This document shows, piece by piece, positions 51,501 through 63,400 of a stretch of DNA of 64,000 bases. The notes below the pieces were generated by a model that saw nothing but the letters and a program-made list of their open reading frames with translations, searched no databases and was not told the origin of the DNA. Made by a program: the position numbers and the translations under genes. Every line of letters begins with the position of its first letter. The first letter of the stretch is position 1. Source of the stretch: Rotaria sp. Silwood1 (lineage: Eukaryota; Rotifera; Eurotatoria; Philodinida; Philodinidae); contig CAJNOP010000009.1 in assembly GCA_905250075.1 (NCBI GenBank), positions 4,483,310 through 4,547,309 of the forward strand. Reading direction: 5' to 3'.

Positions 51501-54500
51501 TGATAAAAGATGGACATCTCGAGTCACGTATTAACAGATCTTTTTAAAGCAAAACAATGTTAAGTAAAAAAACTAAAATAATGAATGTGCACTCAACTGT
51601 TGTTTTTCTATAAGCTGCTTCTCTGTAGACAATCGTATTCATTCAAGTGAGCTGGCAACTAATATCTATACTAGTCGAATCTTATTGTACAAATGTGCAA
51701 TTAATGAAATAATCTCATTTTCTATCTAATGTATTTAGCAGCAAAAAATCAATTGAAACTAAGAGATGTGGCTAAGATTACCAAAAAAACATAACATTTT
51801 AAGTAACATAAGAGAGAATTGTTGTTATAACCTGTGAACACTAAAACAGAATAGAAGCATTCGGATCTTCTAATATGTCGAAGGCTTTCTAAGATTTGAA
51901 ATTTTCTCAAAATCGTTTGAAAACTTTATAGAAAGTCTACATTGTCCTATTAGATTACAGTTTAAATCTACCTCTGTTATATGTCTATAGTCTGATTTTG
52001 AATAAATAAAAAACTTAGTCTAAAAATTAATTTTATAGGAATATTTTTTATCGTTATGTTCTAGTGGTGGTCGTTTAATAACTGTTCGTGGAATGTATTT
52101 TGGATCAGCTCAAATAATCACGGTGAAATTTTCTCATAAAAAATGGAATGAAAAATTAAAAGTTTGTTGTTCTTTATCTTTTTTTTTTTTAACACAATTG
52201 ATTTAATATAATAAATATTATCATTTAGATAAATTCTAATGATATATTATCAACAGAAGATGGAATGATTTCATCATTTTATTTTCGAACACTAGGCATT
52301 CCACCATCATCAAATGAATTTCCATCACCACCATTAGATGTTAATTTTTCAATTTATTTTGATAATTCAATTATTTCATTAACAAATATAATTCAATTTC
52401 ATTATATTCCTGATGTTTTATTAAATATATCAACAATTCCACCAATATTACCTTATACAGGTGAAGAATTAAAATTACAAGTAGAAAATTTAACAGAAGC
52501 TGCATCAATGTCAGATATTCAATTATTTATTGGATGTTCAGAATGTAAACTTAAAACATTTACATCAAAAGGTATTACATGTCAACCACCAACAAAATTA
52601 ATAACAAACACAGCAATTATTCTTAATAATCAACAACAAAAAGGTTAGTTTTAGATCTAAGTGAAATATTTTGGTAACAGAGGAAAAAAATAAAAAAATA
52701 GGTTAGTTTTATATTATTAACCAGTACTAAAATATATTAGGAGTTGATCAGATCATAGTTCAGACCAACAGAGCAAAAGAACTGTGCGAACAAAGCATTT
52801 TCTGAAATTAAAATGTCTCAAAAATTGTGTTTTGTATCAGGTCTCGAAATCAGGCCACGGCTCAGTTCGAAGAAAATTCCGTTTACAAAGATTTTTTTCT
52901 CAATGGAGAACTGTTGTATGTTATTTGTTCTTCAGAAAAGATGACGGGAAAAGGGAGTAGCGCGCAAACTTTCCACCATCCTCCTTAAGGGTGAATTAAT
53001 TGTCAAAAAAGGATAAAATCATCGGACCGGGCCGGATGGCCTGTTCTGTATTGAAAACTATATTTTAGTAACAGAACAAATATTGTTAGGACTAATTAAT
53101 TCTAAAAACTGAAATATTCAAATAAATCAGTTGAGAATAGAGAACGTTTTCAACAGGTTCTCTAATCGGAGCTAGTATTGACTTTGGTGATCTCCATTGT
53201 GAACAAATTCGGCATATCATCGATATCTTAGAAAATATGTTTTTTTTTTTAATAACTAAATTTAGATGATTGTACATTATTTAATTCTTCAATTGGTCCA
53301 ATACGTTTTCATATTGGTTATCGAGAATATTTAATTGGTTATTTATCTTATACTCGATCATTATCTAGAAAATATTCAAATGTAACAATAATATCTCTTA
53401 TATTTGCTAGTTGTCTTTTAACAATATCAATATTAAGTCTTAGTTTTTATCTATTCTATAAATATAATGGAAAATCAAAATCTCAAATAAATTCTTTATC
53501 TACTAAAAATAATGTTAATCTAAATGAAAAACAATTTTGGTCAACTAATACATCTGCATCAACAGCTCCTTATTATCAAGTATATGAACAAATACCATCT
53601 TTATCATCACATGATAATACTTTAACACGAGCACCACTTCTTCTATGTCCATACTATCAAGAAAAATGTTGTACACCACCTATTATGGAACAATTACAAA
53701 TGAGTTTATCTTTTCTAACAACAATATCTATAGAAGATGATCAATTAAAAAAACTTTTATTTAAAAAAGATCACAAGTAAGAAAAAAAAAAATAAAAATA
53801 AAAGAATTTTCTTTTTGTTGTTTAAAGATTTTCTTCAATAAAATATCGTCCATCAATGGAATTATTTTATGATTTACTTAATATGAAACCATTTTCACAA
53901 GCATTTATTGATGAATTAATTAAATATAATTCAAATGATTTAATAGAATCATATGTTTATCTATTTCGTTATAGTTATTTAAATTTTAAATTATTTCCAT
54001 TAAAAAATGAAATTTTATTTTTAAAATTTTTTTCAAATCTTTTTCTTCGAACTAAAAATGATTTAATTAATAAATTTCATTTATTTGATGATTTTTTACG
54101 TATATTAATTGATTTAATAGATTCATCACCATGTGATGATTTATTAAATTGTTCATCACGTTCAATATCATCATTAACATTATTATTAAATAATATTCCA
54201 TATTGTTCATATGAATTAAAAATAAATTATGAAAATTTATTTCATTTTCATATAAATGTTCTTGATTGTGATACAATAAATAAATTAAAACAAAAAATAA
54301 TTCATTATTTAAATTCAAATGAAAATACAAATCGTTTAATTGAATATAATGAAATTGATTTATTAATACCATTATTAAATTCATATTCATATACAGATCA
54401 AATTCCAATGTTAAAAAATTTTTTAATAAATTCAACAATTTATTGTCAAAAAAAACTTATTATAAAAAAAGAAAAAAATAATTTTCTATATCATTTATGT

Positions 54501-57426
54501 AAAGAAAATCAATTAATTTATGATAAAAATTTAATTGAAGAAAAATTAAAAGAAAATAAATATCGTTTACAACAAATTTTAATTTATTTTTATCAACAAA
54601 TTATAAATGGTTTAGATTTATTTTTCATTTTTGATAATGAATCAATTCAAGAAAATAATCAAATTTTATTTCAACAGTAAATTTAATTGATGTTTTGTTT
54701 TTTGAAAGATTTTTCTGTTTGATAAGACTTACGAAAAGTATTACCGAAAATTCTTGTCATCTCTATAGAATCTGATAGTTACTTGTATGACTGAGTGGCA
54801 ACGTTATTCGACACTTATATACAAGATAGTGTGTTAGGACATTCTGAATACCTTGTGACTTACACCTGTTCTTGTGGTTAGTTAATATCGATGAAGAGCT
54901 CATGCGATTGAGCACAAGAAATCCACACCAGGTTTGCTTTCTATTTAAAGCTAAAGCAAGTATTAGTTGTGGAGAAGATACCAAGCTATGAAATCTGCCA
55001 CTGTGTAGTGCTTCTTACTGTAAGGTGACCGAACGACAGCGATCTTGACGCTAAGCTTATAAGATCAAGTTATAACTAGTTATTAATTTCAGAGTAGCAT
55101 CTGTCAGATCAATCGCGGAAATGATCGGATCCAGCTCTATCCGACAGGCTCTTATTTTCAACTACTTTCATCCTCACTCTTTTCATCAGATGGTTTAATA
55201 GATACTCTGGTCAAACAATCGAACCGTGAGATCTTATGGCTGATTTTCCGTCCTAAGGAAAGATATAAGAAAACAAAAAAAACCAATCTAGGTATAACCA
55301 GCTGATGAACAGTTTGAAAAACTTTGCAAGACTTAAAAAAGATATAATGAGAGTTCCAAGACTATAGAATTGAATATTTCCATTTTGATAGAAGGAGACA
55401 GTTCTAGTTTATTGTAAAACATTCGTTAGATTTTATGTTTAATAAGATTATGATTTATTTGAAATGGAAACATTCATTATGGCTAAAAATCTGCCACTAT
55501 CATGATCATTTCTCAAAAATCTATTTTGATTTTCACTACTGTGACTGTACTGAACTAATTAGAACTGTTATAATCAATCCATTAGATTCAATCATACTAT
55601 TATATCCTAAAGAACATCTCTAACATTGAATTATCAATAATTATTATGATGCTTAGTTTACAAAATTGTAGTTTTGTATTTCTCTTTCCTTTGTGATAGG
55701 TTGAATTAAGTTGAATTTTCATCAAAAGATTCATACAACATAGACAAAATAAATATCACTGCACTCTATTAAGAAAAATTTTTCATTGTATCCTAACGAT
55801 ATTCAAATTTAACTAATATTTAAGTAAAATAATAATAATTTGATCTTAGAAAAAGTTAGGATATCTTTGTCGAATAGAGTATCTCAAGTGAGAATAATGG
55901 ATTATTTTTCTTCTATTAGAGATTCAATCGATCGAAATATATAGCAATCGAAATTCTAATATTCTATATTTTTCTCTCTATTTCAGAATTGAATAAAATG
56001 AAAATTGCTCATATAATCAACATATTATATTTAATTAATTTTATTTCTTTTTCTATTTAATAGATATATTCAATTGGTCAGTGAATTTATTCGACGTTTA
56101 AATCGTTTAATGTTATGTCGTTCAACTTGTCCAATAATCGAATCATGTTTAAATGTTATTGCAGATGGATTAGAATTTATATTTGATACTAAAACAGAAG
56201 TAAGATTTGATTTGAAAAAATAATAAAACAATTAATGTTTTTTTTTTTTTTATCTTTAAAGTTTTCATCAGAAATTAAATTATTATTTATGGATGATAAA
56301 AAATATTTTTCATCATTTAATAAAAATAATTTTCATATTTCTTCATCAAATCATAATAATACACAATTTTCATCAAATGATATTCGCTCAATAATACTTA
56401 ATGATGAGATTGCAATTGAATCTCTTTTTAAACTTTATCAATTTTATGAATTATATAGTGAACCTGTAAGTTCATCATATTTTTACTTAATTTTTTTTTT
56501 GTGAAACTCACATATCTTTTTTGAAAGTAAATAGTGAGTGTCGATCTTAGGTGAAAAATTCTCCAGCTCTTCCTTATCGACTTTGGCACGAAGGTAAACG
56601 ATCATAGGATACGAACCTTTCGCTGACAACCGAGAACAACAGACACCAGAATTCTTTCTCACATTTTCTTTTAAATGTCTAGCGTAGGTTTTTTTAGTGT
56701 TCTACATAGAGTAGTTTCAGATTTCTTACACTTATAAATCATGACAAGTGAAACATCGAAGATAATGACTAGTTATCTATTGATTTGTTACGGTCATCAT
56801 TTAATCAATATAAAAAACATAAATTGATCCATATTTAATTTTCGGAAATAATCAATATCAGTATGTCTAAGTTTATCAACACACATTATAGTGCATTGCG
56901 ATCTATTACAAAAATATTGATTGTATACAGCAGAGATCTCAATGAGATGGATCGGATCAATGATCGATACCCTATGGATCGCCTTTTTTTCCGATCTAGT
57001 CCAGTCGATTGAAACTTCTGGTGTATAACAGACTTATTGATCAATTAAATTAATGATTAGCAATCGTAATACCTATAGTAAATTGAGAAAAGTGGAATTA
57101 AAGAAAAAAATTAATGAACAAGTAGAAATAAGACAAAAAGGTGTACAAGTAAAAAAAAAATAGAAGAAAAAACTAATACTATTCGAAATACAACAATACA
57201 TAAGACAGATTATAATGAAGCTGAAGAAGACATGTGAATTTCACTTTTTACTTTCAAAGAAGTCATGTGAAGAAGTTTTTTTTTTACTATGTATTTATTT
57301 ATCTTTTTTCTTAAATAGATTAATCAACATATTGGAGAAAACCATGTCAGTGTGTTGTTACCTGTTCATCATCTTCTTGTACAAATTCGCCAATTACTTC
57401 AGTCAGATAATACAACGCTCATTTAA
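45523..57426 (+). CDS. Plexin (semaphorin receptor)
   Basis: Fourteen exons: 45523-46527, 46586-46789, 47062-47190, 47256-47362, 47672-47783, 47850-48009, 49625-50750, 52065-52161, 52229-52643, 53266-53776, 53828-54676, 56064-56199, 56262-56465, 57319-57426; 5163 nt, 1720 residues, frame kept at all junctions. It has a signal peptide at 1-20 and a divergent Sema propeller at about 25-450 ending in YRISFSGDC. A PSI domain with CDECLSSSNNPLCGWC follows, then two further PSI-like modules (CVSCRTEIGCQWC; CNKCNLRLNCLWC) alternating with IPT/TIG domains (GGQILHINGYNLF, GGRLITVRGMYFGSAQII). One membrane helix lies at about 1158-1185, followed by a ~535-residue cytoplasmic part. PSI/IPT order and total length fit plexins, which transduce semaphorin guidance cues through a RasGAP-like domain. 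The intracellular half is very divergent (Asn/Lys/Leu/Ile-rich) and its GAP residues are doubtful. Confidence 0.88.
54780..54860 (+). repeat. Possible tRNA-derived SINE head (copy 2), in plexin intron 11
   Basis: TGACTGAGTGG is close to the A-box consensus of Leu/Ser tRNAs, and ATTCTGAATACC about 45 bp later resembles a B box. The block AGTGGCAACGTTATTC parallels the copy near 36000. Full tRNA folding is not possible and the 3' part of the intron is unrelated at sight. A SINE origin is a hypothesis. Confidence 0.3.
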
Positions 57427-58094
57427 TACGCTGAAGTTTATCTATGAAGAGTATTTTTTTTTTGTTTATTCAGTTTTGTGATTTAATCGATAAATAAATA
57501 TGTTTGTTTTCATATAAAATTCTTTCTAATACGGATTTCGTACATCTACAGTATGAATGATATTAAAATATTCTCTATACAGACGTATTTGAAACTTCTA
57601 CTGATATTGATTGTATGAATGTGTACTATCAATTAAGGCATATCCAATGTCAAATCTGTGAAAACTTGAAAAAGAAGCTAACATAAAAAAAAAAAGACAA
57701 TTATTGAAATGACAGCTACGATTTTTGTTTCTCAAGTTGAAATCGACCTAACTTATCAAAAACAGCCTTTCCGGAAGAACGCTTTATACTATTGTAATCA
57801 ACTCGCCAATCTTTAACAAGTAGTATAATGGCGATTGAAAACGAAGACTCACATTAGGAGATCTTACCTTGTTTGTTCAATAAGAGAAAAATTTATTTTT
57901 TATCTACTTTGTTAATATCGAATAAATTTTCATCACATGTTTATGATGTTGGAAAAAAAAACTTCATATGTCTTTGATTATAAATTAAACCTTGCTTTCC
58001 TTTTTCTAATCATAATTATATATGATTTGAATAAGAAAAATTAGCTGCTGACATTATGTCAATAGATATCAAGTTGATGTATGTTGATAATTTA
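57427..58094. other. Intergenic region between convergent genes
   Basis: About 670 bp between the stop codons of plexin (+) and the small unknown gene (-). It must carry both 3' UTRs; nothing else is visible. Confidence 0.6.
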
Positions 58095-58641
58095 TCAAAT
58101 AAGTTCCGTATCAGAAGATTTTCTACATATAAAAGGTTCTCGTTTAAGAGTTATATGTTTTGAAAGATCACGAATACGTGGATTGGGAATAATTTTGATC
58201 GTAACAATTGAACGTGGTAAATCAATCTGATATTAAAAATTCATATCGATAATCTATATGAGAAAACATTGCAACTTACACGAAAATAACAATTGTCAGG
58301 TGATTCAATTTGTCTAGCAACACTTGTTGGAACGAATTCAAAATTCTCCGGAAAATGTAAATCTGGTTCTTGACGAATTCTTTCACTTATTACTTGTTTA
58401 TACTAAACATCAATTTCAGTACATAAAGTAGCATTGAAAGAAAAAAGCAAATTTAAAATACATAATCAAATACACATTGGTCATCTATTGTTAAATCACA
58501 AAATGGTGTTACTCCAGCCGATTCAACATCACGTCTATGTAACGAAAAAAAACTAAATTGATTCAATTTTGCTCAGAAACAATTTTACCCTGGTATAGGT
58601 AAACATTGCGATTGTATTTGTATTGGATCGTCTTCCCACAT
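58095..58641 (-). CDS. Small four-exon gene of unknown function
   Basis: Four exons: 58641-58589, 58534-58462, 58402-58280, 58226-58095; 381 nt, 126 residues. Introns of 53-59 bp have GTAAAA/GTATTT/GTAAGT donors and AG acceptors and all phases agree, which makes a chance chain unlikely although each exon is short. The product starts MWEDDPIQIQSQCLPIPG, continues GVTPFCDLTIDDQCVFDYY, a charged helix KQVISERIRQEPDLHFPENF, VARQIESPDNCYFRIDLPR, then an alternating beta-like VTIKIIPNPRIRDLSKHITL and a basic tail with TELI at the end. No signal peptide or membrane segment. I do not recognise the family. More 5' exons are possible because the ATG at 58641 has no strong context. Confidence 0.65.
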
Positions 58642-60147
58642 ATGTTATCTATTCGCATATACACGTCTATTAAACTCGTACTCAATATTCTCTCATATAT
58701 GAATGTTTCGTCCAATTAACCATATGAATAATATAAATCAAAGTCAAGTCCTTGTTTTATAGAAAAGAAAAAAAAACTGATATATACTTAGTTCTTTTTA
58801 GTAGGGCGTCCTTCAAGATGAACATGATATTAATTAAATATCATATACTTTTCTGTGCAAGGTAATATACCAAAAATGAATAATGTGTACATAATTTAGT
58901 TACAAATTTTGGAGAAGGTTATTTTTGTTATTGAAGAACAAATATTTGAGTTATACGTAATATGTATCAAAGTGGTGTTGTACTTTTTACAGAAAATTAT
59001 TAATAATAGTCATCATCATCATTACCATCGTGATAAGGCGAGAAACAAATGTATTTATAATGACGCGAGAATGATAATAATCAGAACATTACGGTGGATT
59101 CTGTAGTCCAGGGCTTGAAAATCCAAGTTTTGCAGGTGACTTCGGAAACAATATTTAAAAAGCATTAGTTAAGAAATTTTCAATATAGACTATCACGAGG
59201 CATCGATAGTATCAAATCCATCATGGTACTACAAAACGCATATAAAAAGTGTTGATATGAAATTTCTCATAAAAGAGAGATTTTAAAGATATGGCATATC
59301 ATAAACATTCAGCTGACTTTGCTTCGTCTGAGCTTCTATTATTCAACTATATTAAAATATAGATTCAATATCTATTTAAATGCAATAAATTTAACTAAGA
59401 AATAATAGAGCCATCCGTTTGATATATGTCGATGAATACAAAAAGATTATTCAAAAGTAAATCGAGCTTGCTATCGTGTATTTTCATGGTATCCTCTAAC
59501 ATTTGATGTAGACAAATACATATCATGTGTTTCTTATTGAAGAAATACTACTAGTTCTCAGAACTTTTTGATTTCCGTTTGTATATGGTATTCATAAGTG
59601 TCGAGTTCATTCTATTGGTTTTTGGTGTTTGTTGAATATGCAAAAGGTGAACAAACATAGAGAATATATGTTCAAGAGTAACATCCAAGTTACTAGTTAA
59701 AATTTATTGTACTTGGTTGACATTCTCGTTAAGAGAATATGTTGTTAGTAAACATATTTAAATAATTTTATTAAAATTGCTTTTCACTCTTTGTCATTAT
59801 ATTTTTACCTTAACTATGAACAAGCTATGTCTGAACTTATTTTATCATTAGACTCCATGAGAATACAATGATAGAAATGGCTGAAAGGTAGTATATGATT
59901 GATGTTCTTCTGATTCCAACAAAAAGGAATAGACAGTAAATTTGATAAATATATTTTGGCATGTTATCTAATAATGATCTTTTTCAATAATGATGTCAAT
60001 TACAAATATACATATATTTTCTGTGTCTGTCCAACCTAATATATTCAAAAAATACAAAAAAAGAAACTGAAAATAGTCCGAAATTTATAAAACAATTCTT
60101 TTTTATTTCACTTTCACAAGACATGTAGTAGTCAAATGAACTTATTA
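58642..60147. other. Intergenic region
   Basis: 1.5 kb, AT-rich, upstream of the small unknown gene and left of the transposon island. The ORF at 58909-59106 is low complexity. Nothing else seen. Confidence 0.55.
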
Positions 60148-61503
60148 CTGGGTGTGACAAAAAATTTGCGATATTTTTTGTTTTGCATATATTATTGTTC
60201 AGGAGTATAACAAAACGTAGAACAACAGCAGTGAACATTTTTATAGGTCGCATCATGTAATTATGTGAATTGAGCTTATTTTTCACACATTATTTTTTGT
60301 TGTTCCAACGATCTTTCGAAGTTATAAATAGGCACGAAAGAGATTTGTCTATTTGTAATTTGAGTGTATATTAAATGCTCTTTTAGAATTATTGGTAAGT
60401 GTTTGATCACAATCCATATTTGTCTAAAAACTCTGATTTGTCTGATCTGCTACGACTAAAACGATCTTGTTGACACTATTCGGATTCTTCTTCCAGCTGA
60501 GTTCTTTTCCCATGCGTTATTAGAGCTTCCCATAGAAAAAGAAGTCAATTTTTGACAAAATACTGCAAATATAGAAATGTGTTGGTCATAAGTGACATTT
60601 CTAGAATGCTTTATTTGAAAAGGTGTAACCAAACATGAAACTCACGTTATTTTCAAAATATGACCATGCGTCTAACTGAAAGAAAGAACTTTTTAAAGCT
60701 TCATATATATAAATAATCGACAAAGGATTTCAAGAGCTGTCTAGCAGTAAATCATCATCTCAGAACTAAACATTCACTTTCACGAAAAGAATAAATTACT
60801 AAAAAATGTGCGGGAAGTAGGCTCAATTCATATAATTACATCATGCGACCTATTAAGATGTTCACTTCTATCGTTTTAAGTTAAGGCGAATGGAAGTTCG
60901 TAGAGAATTCGACGGCGCATGTTTTGAAGAAAAAGATCAACATGTTTGTCATACCTAAGCAGATAAACATTTTCAAAAACGCGTTTAAACGCACAAAAAA
61001 GGGCTTAAAATCCATAAAAAGCGGACGTGTTTGGCTCACAATCGCGGTTCCCGACTGTTAGCAAAAAACGACCACTTTTTGTCCTTTTTGTGCGTTTAAA
61101 CACGTTTTCAGCAAAAACACGCTTGTAACCTCGTATAAACGCATAAAAAGAACATAAAAAGTAGTTATCTTTTTCCTTTTCGTGAACTGTGATTGTAATT
61201 ATGATTGTGATTCATGAGTATGAAGAAGATAACAACTTTTTATGTTCTTTTTATGCGTTTATACGAGTTTATCACCGTTTTTTTGCTGAAAACGCGTTTA
61301 AATGCACAAAAAGGGCAAAAAGTAGTCGTTTTTCGCTGACAGTCGGGAACCGCGATTGTGAGCCAAACACGTCCACGTTTTATGGATTTTAAGCCCTTTT
61401 TTGTGCGTTTAAACGCGTTTTTGAAAATGTTTGTCTGTTTGGGTACTCCTGAACAGAGATATATGCGAAGCAGGAAATATCGCAAAAATTTTGTTACACT
61501 CAA
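60148..61503. mobile_element. Non-autonomous Tc1/mariner-like element with a nested insertion
   Basis: The ends are inverted copies: the left starts CTGGGTGTGACAAAAAATTT and the right, reverse complemented, TTGAGTGTAACAAAATTTTT, both continuing GCGATATTT; each end abuts a TA dinucleotide (60146-60147 and 61504-61505), the target site of Tc1/mariner transposons. The left arm runs to about 60285. Its partner is split: part at about 60815-60880 (ATAATTACATCATGCGACCT pairs with the left AGGTCGCATCATGTAATTAT) and part at 61441-61503 (TACTCCTGAACA pairs with TGTTCAGGAGTA). The split is filled by ~560 bp containing the foldback element at 60960-61437. The central ~530 bp shows no transposase. Confidence 0.6.
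60960..61437. mobile_element. Long near-perfect foldback (hairpin) element
   Basis: Two arms of about 220 bp pair almost perfectly: the left begins CAGATAAACATTTTCAAAAA and the right arm, reverse complemented, CAGACAAACATTTTCAAAAA; both continue CGCGTTTAAACGCACAAAAA. Inner paired segments include CCGCGATTGTGAGCCAAACA and GAACATAAAAAG. The turn is around 61190-61215. It is much richer in CpG and GC than the surroundings. ORFs on either strand (61189-61392, 61240-61503) are by-products. It interrupts the right arm of the element at 60148-61503. Confidence 0.8.
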
Positions 61504-62029
61504 TAATTAAAAATGAGCTCATGTTTGGACATTTTGATTATCAAAATTTTGTTATCAAATACAATACATATGATATTCAAAATCAGCATAAAAACTGAAT
61601 CGAATAATATAGATTTTATTACAAAATATGTGCCATCGAAATTCGATCTCTACTACTGTCTGATGAATTAAAACTCCACATAAAGCGTTTCATTTTTTTC
61701 CGGTATCCATTGAGAAAAAAAAACAAGTTTTGACTTAGACTTTTGGCCCATCGTAATATAGTAACTATTTTACTATATTACTAAAAGTTTGACTCAAAAC
61801 TTATTTTTGTATCAGCAGATACCGAAAAAGAATTGAGACGTTTTACTTCGAGTTTTAATTCATCGGACTGTATGTAGTACAGATCGAATTTCGATGAAAA
61901 ATGTTTTGTAATAAAATGCATATTATTCAATTCAACTTTTTATGCTGATTTTGAATATCACGTGCATTTTATTTGATAACAAAATTTTGATGATCAAAAT
62001 GTTCAAGTATGAGCTCATTTTTAATTATT
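61502..62029. mobile_element. Second foldback element
   Basis: Arms of about 250 bp in inverted orientation. The left end AATAATTAAAAATGAGCTCA matches the reverse complement of the right end, and inside ATCAAAATTTTGTTATCAAA, GATATTCAAAATCAGCATAA and a block with AGTCAAAACTT-like sequence pair across a centre near 61765 (GTAATATAGTAACTATTTTA is itself nearly palindromic). No coding capacity. It abuts the right end of the previous element. Confidence 0.75.
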
Positions 62030-62520
62030 TTACCACTGATATCAAGAAACTTGATTTTACAAGCAATAGATCATTATTTTTTTAAACAGATACGTAACTT
62101 TTTCCCATCGGTATACTAATTGTAATCCACTAAGAATAACTTTGTCATCATCCATACGAAAGTTCTTGATAGGTTTGTAATGTGCACAGAAAGCCTTTTG
62201 AGGATTCTAATCATGTTTTGAGAGCACATGGCTTATTTTAAACAACAAAAATGACTAATTCAGTATTTTATACACAGTTTTACATGAAGAATTACAAAAG
62301 ATTAGTTTTGGAATGTTAAAACGGCAATAAAAATTAAGATTCGACATCATATTTTAATCTCCATCCATTTTAGATGTTTTTGAAAAACTCATTATTTTGA
62401 ATTTTCTTCACCGAAACCCAACTTTCAAAACTCTAATATAGTATTTTTCTGATGTAACTGGATGAGCTCTATCCACACAAAACAAAAGAAACAAAAATAA
62501 ATTTCGACTGAACACATTTT
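62030..62520. other. Spacer between mobile elements
   Basis: About 490 bp between the second foldback and the piggyBac remnant. No paired arms or coding sequence were seen. Confidence 0.5.
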
Positions 62521-63400
62521 TTAACGAGAAACTGTATAGAAACGTACTTTCTTTTGCTTTTTTTTCTTAGAAAGGAACTTAAACATGATGTGTCATCTGT
62601 TCTGCTTTTAGTACTTTTTTTTGAGTGGTTTATTCCATTGCATGATGCTTCTTGTTAAAACAATCAAGACAAAAAAGCTTTATCACAGTCAGAACAGAAT
62701 GTTTTTACTTTCTTTGCTGCCGTATAGCTTGTTTCTCTTGATTGTTGTGTCCTTCACTTCGCATAGCAATTAGTTCAGCGTCTGCCGACATTGCGCATAG
62801 ATCTTTCCTTTTCTTCGAGCTTGTTTTCAGCGAGTGTGCGCTTCGAACGACTTGCTGATTGTTGTCTTGAACCAGGTTTCAGCTTCTCGAATGAGGTACG
62901 AAGGACTAAAGATCGTACAAGACCTTCACGAAACTGCAGAATGGTCATGTCACTTGCGGCATATTTTTTCTTGTAAATCAGATAAGTATTAACTACTGCG
63001 GTTCCAAATATCAATTCAAATGCCACCTTTTTATAGCATTTTATATATCGTCTGAGACAATAATCAACAAGGAATGCGAAGCGCAAACTAGCTGATAAGA
63101 AGCTCGAAGGAAAGGAAGGATCTATGCGCAATGTCGGCAGATGCTGTACTGGCTGCTATGCGAAGAAAAGGACACAACAGACAAGAGAAGCAAGCTATAC
63201 GGCAGCAAAGAAAGTAAAAACATTCTGTTCTGACTGTGATAAAGTTTTTTTGTCTTGATTGTTTTAGCAAGAAGCATCATGCAATGAAATAGACGACTAA
63301 AAAAAAAGTACTGAAGGCAGAACAGATGACACATCATGTTTAAGTTCCTGTCTAAGAAAAAAAGCAAAAGAAAGTACTTTTCTATACAGTTTCTCGTTAA
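62521..63400 (-). mobile_element. piggyBac transposon remnant with inverted duplication
   Basis: Flanked by TTAA at 62521-62524 and 63397-63400, the piggyBac target site. Left (62521-62850) and right (63074-63400) arms are inverted copies, starting CGAGAAACTGTATAGAAA at each outer side. On the minus strand the centre plus left arm encodes the C-terminal part of a piggyBac-type transposase: CYKKVAFELIFGTAVVNTYL, MTILQFREGLVRSLVLRT, then a Lys/Arg/Glu linker and part of the C-terminal Cys-rich domain (TFCSDCDK). On the plus strand the right arm encodes the same C-terminus with CCTGCYAKKR and TFCSDCDK. Both copies carry stop codons, and the DDD catalytic core is missing, so the element is dead. 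Confidence 0.75.

Noticed and set aside
52980-53045. GC-rich patch CATCGGACCGGGCCGGATGG with a partial look-alike near 23405
   Set aside because: The shared core is too short (CGGACCG...ATGGC) to call a repeat family by eye.
54067-54438. 123-codon minus-strand ORF
   Set aside because: Antisense of a plexin exon, made of Asn/Leu/His/Met runs arising from AT-rich codons.
61189-61503. ORFs of 67 and 87 codons on opposite strands
   Set aside because: Both are the two readings of the hairpin arm; the similar translations come from the palindrome.
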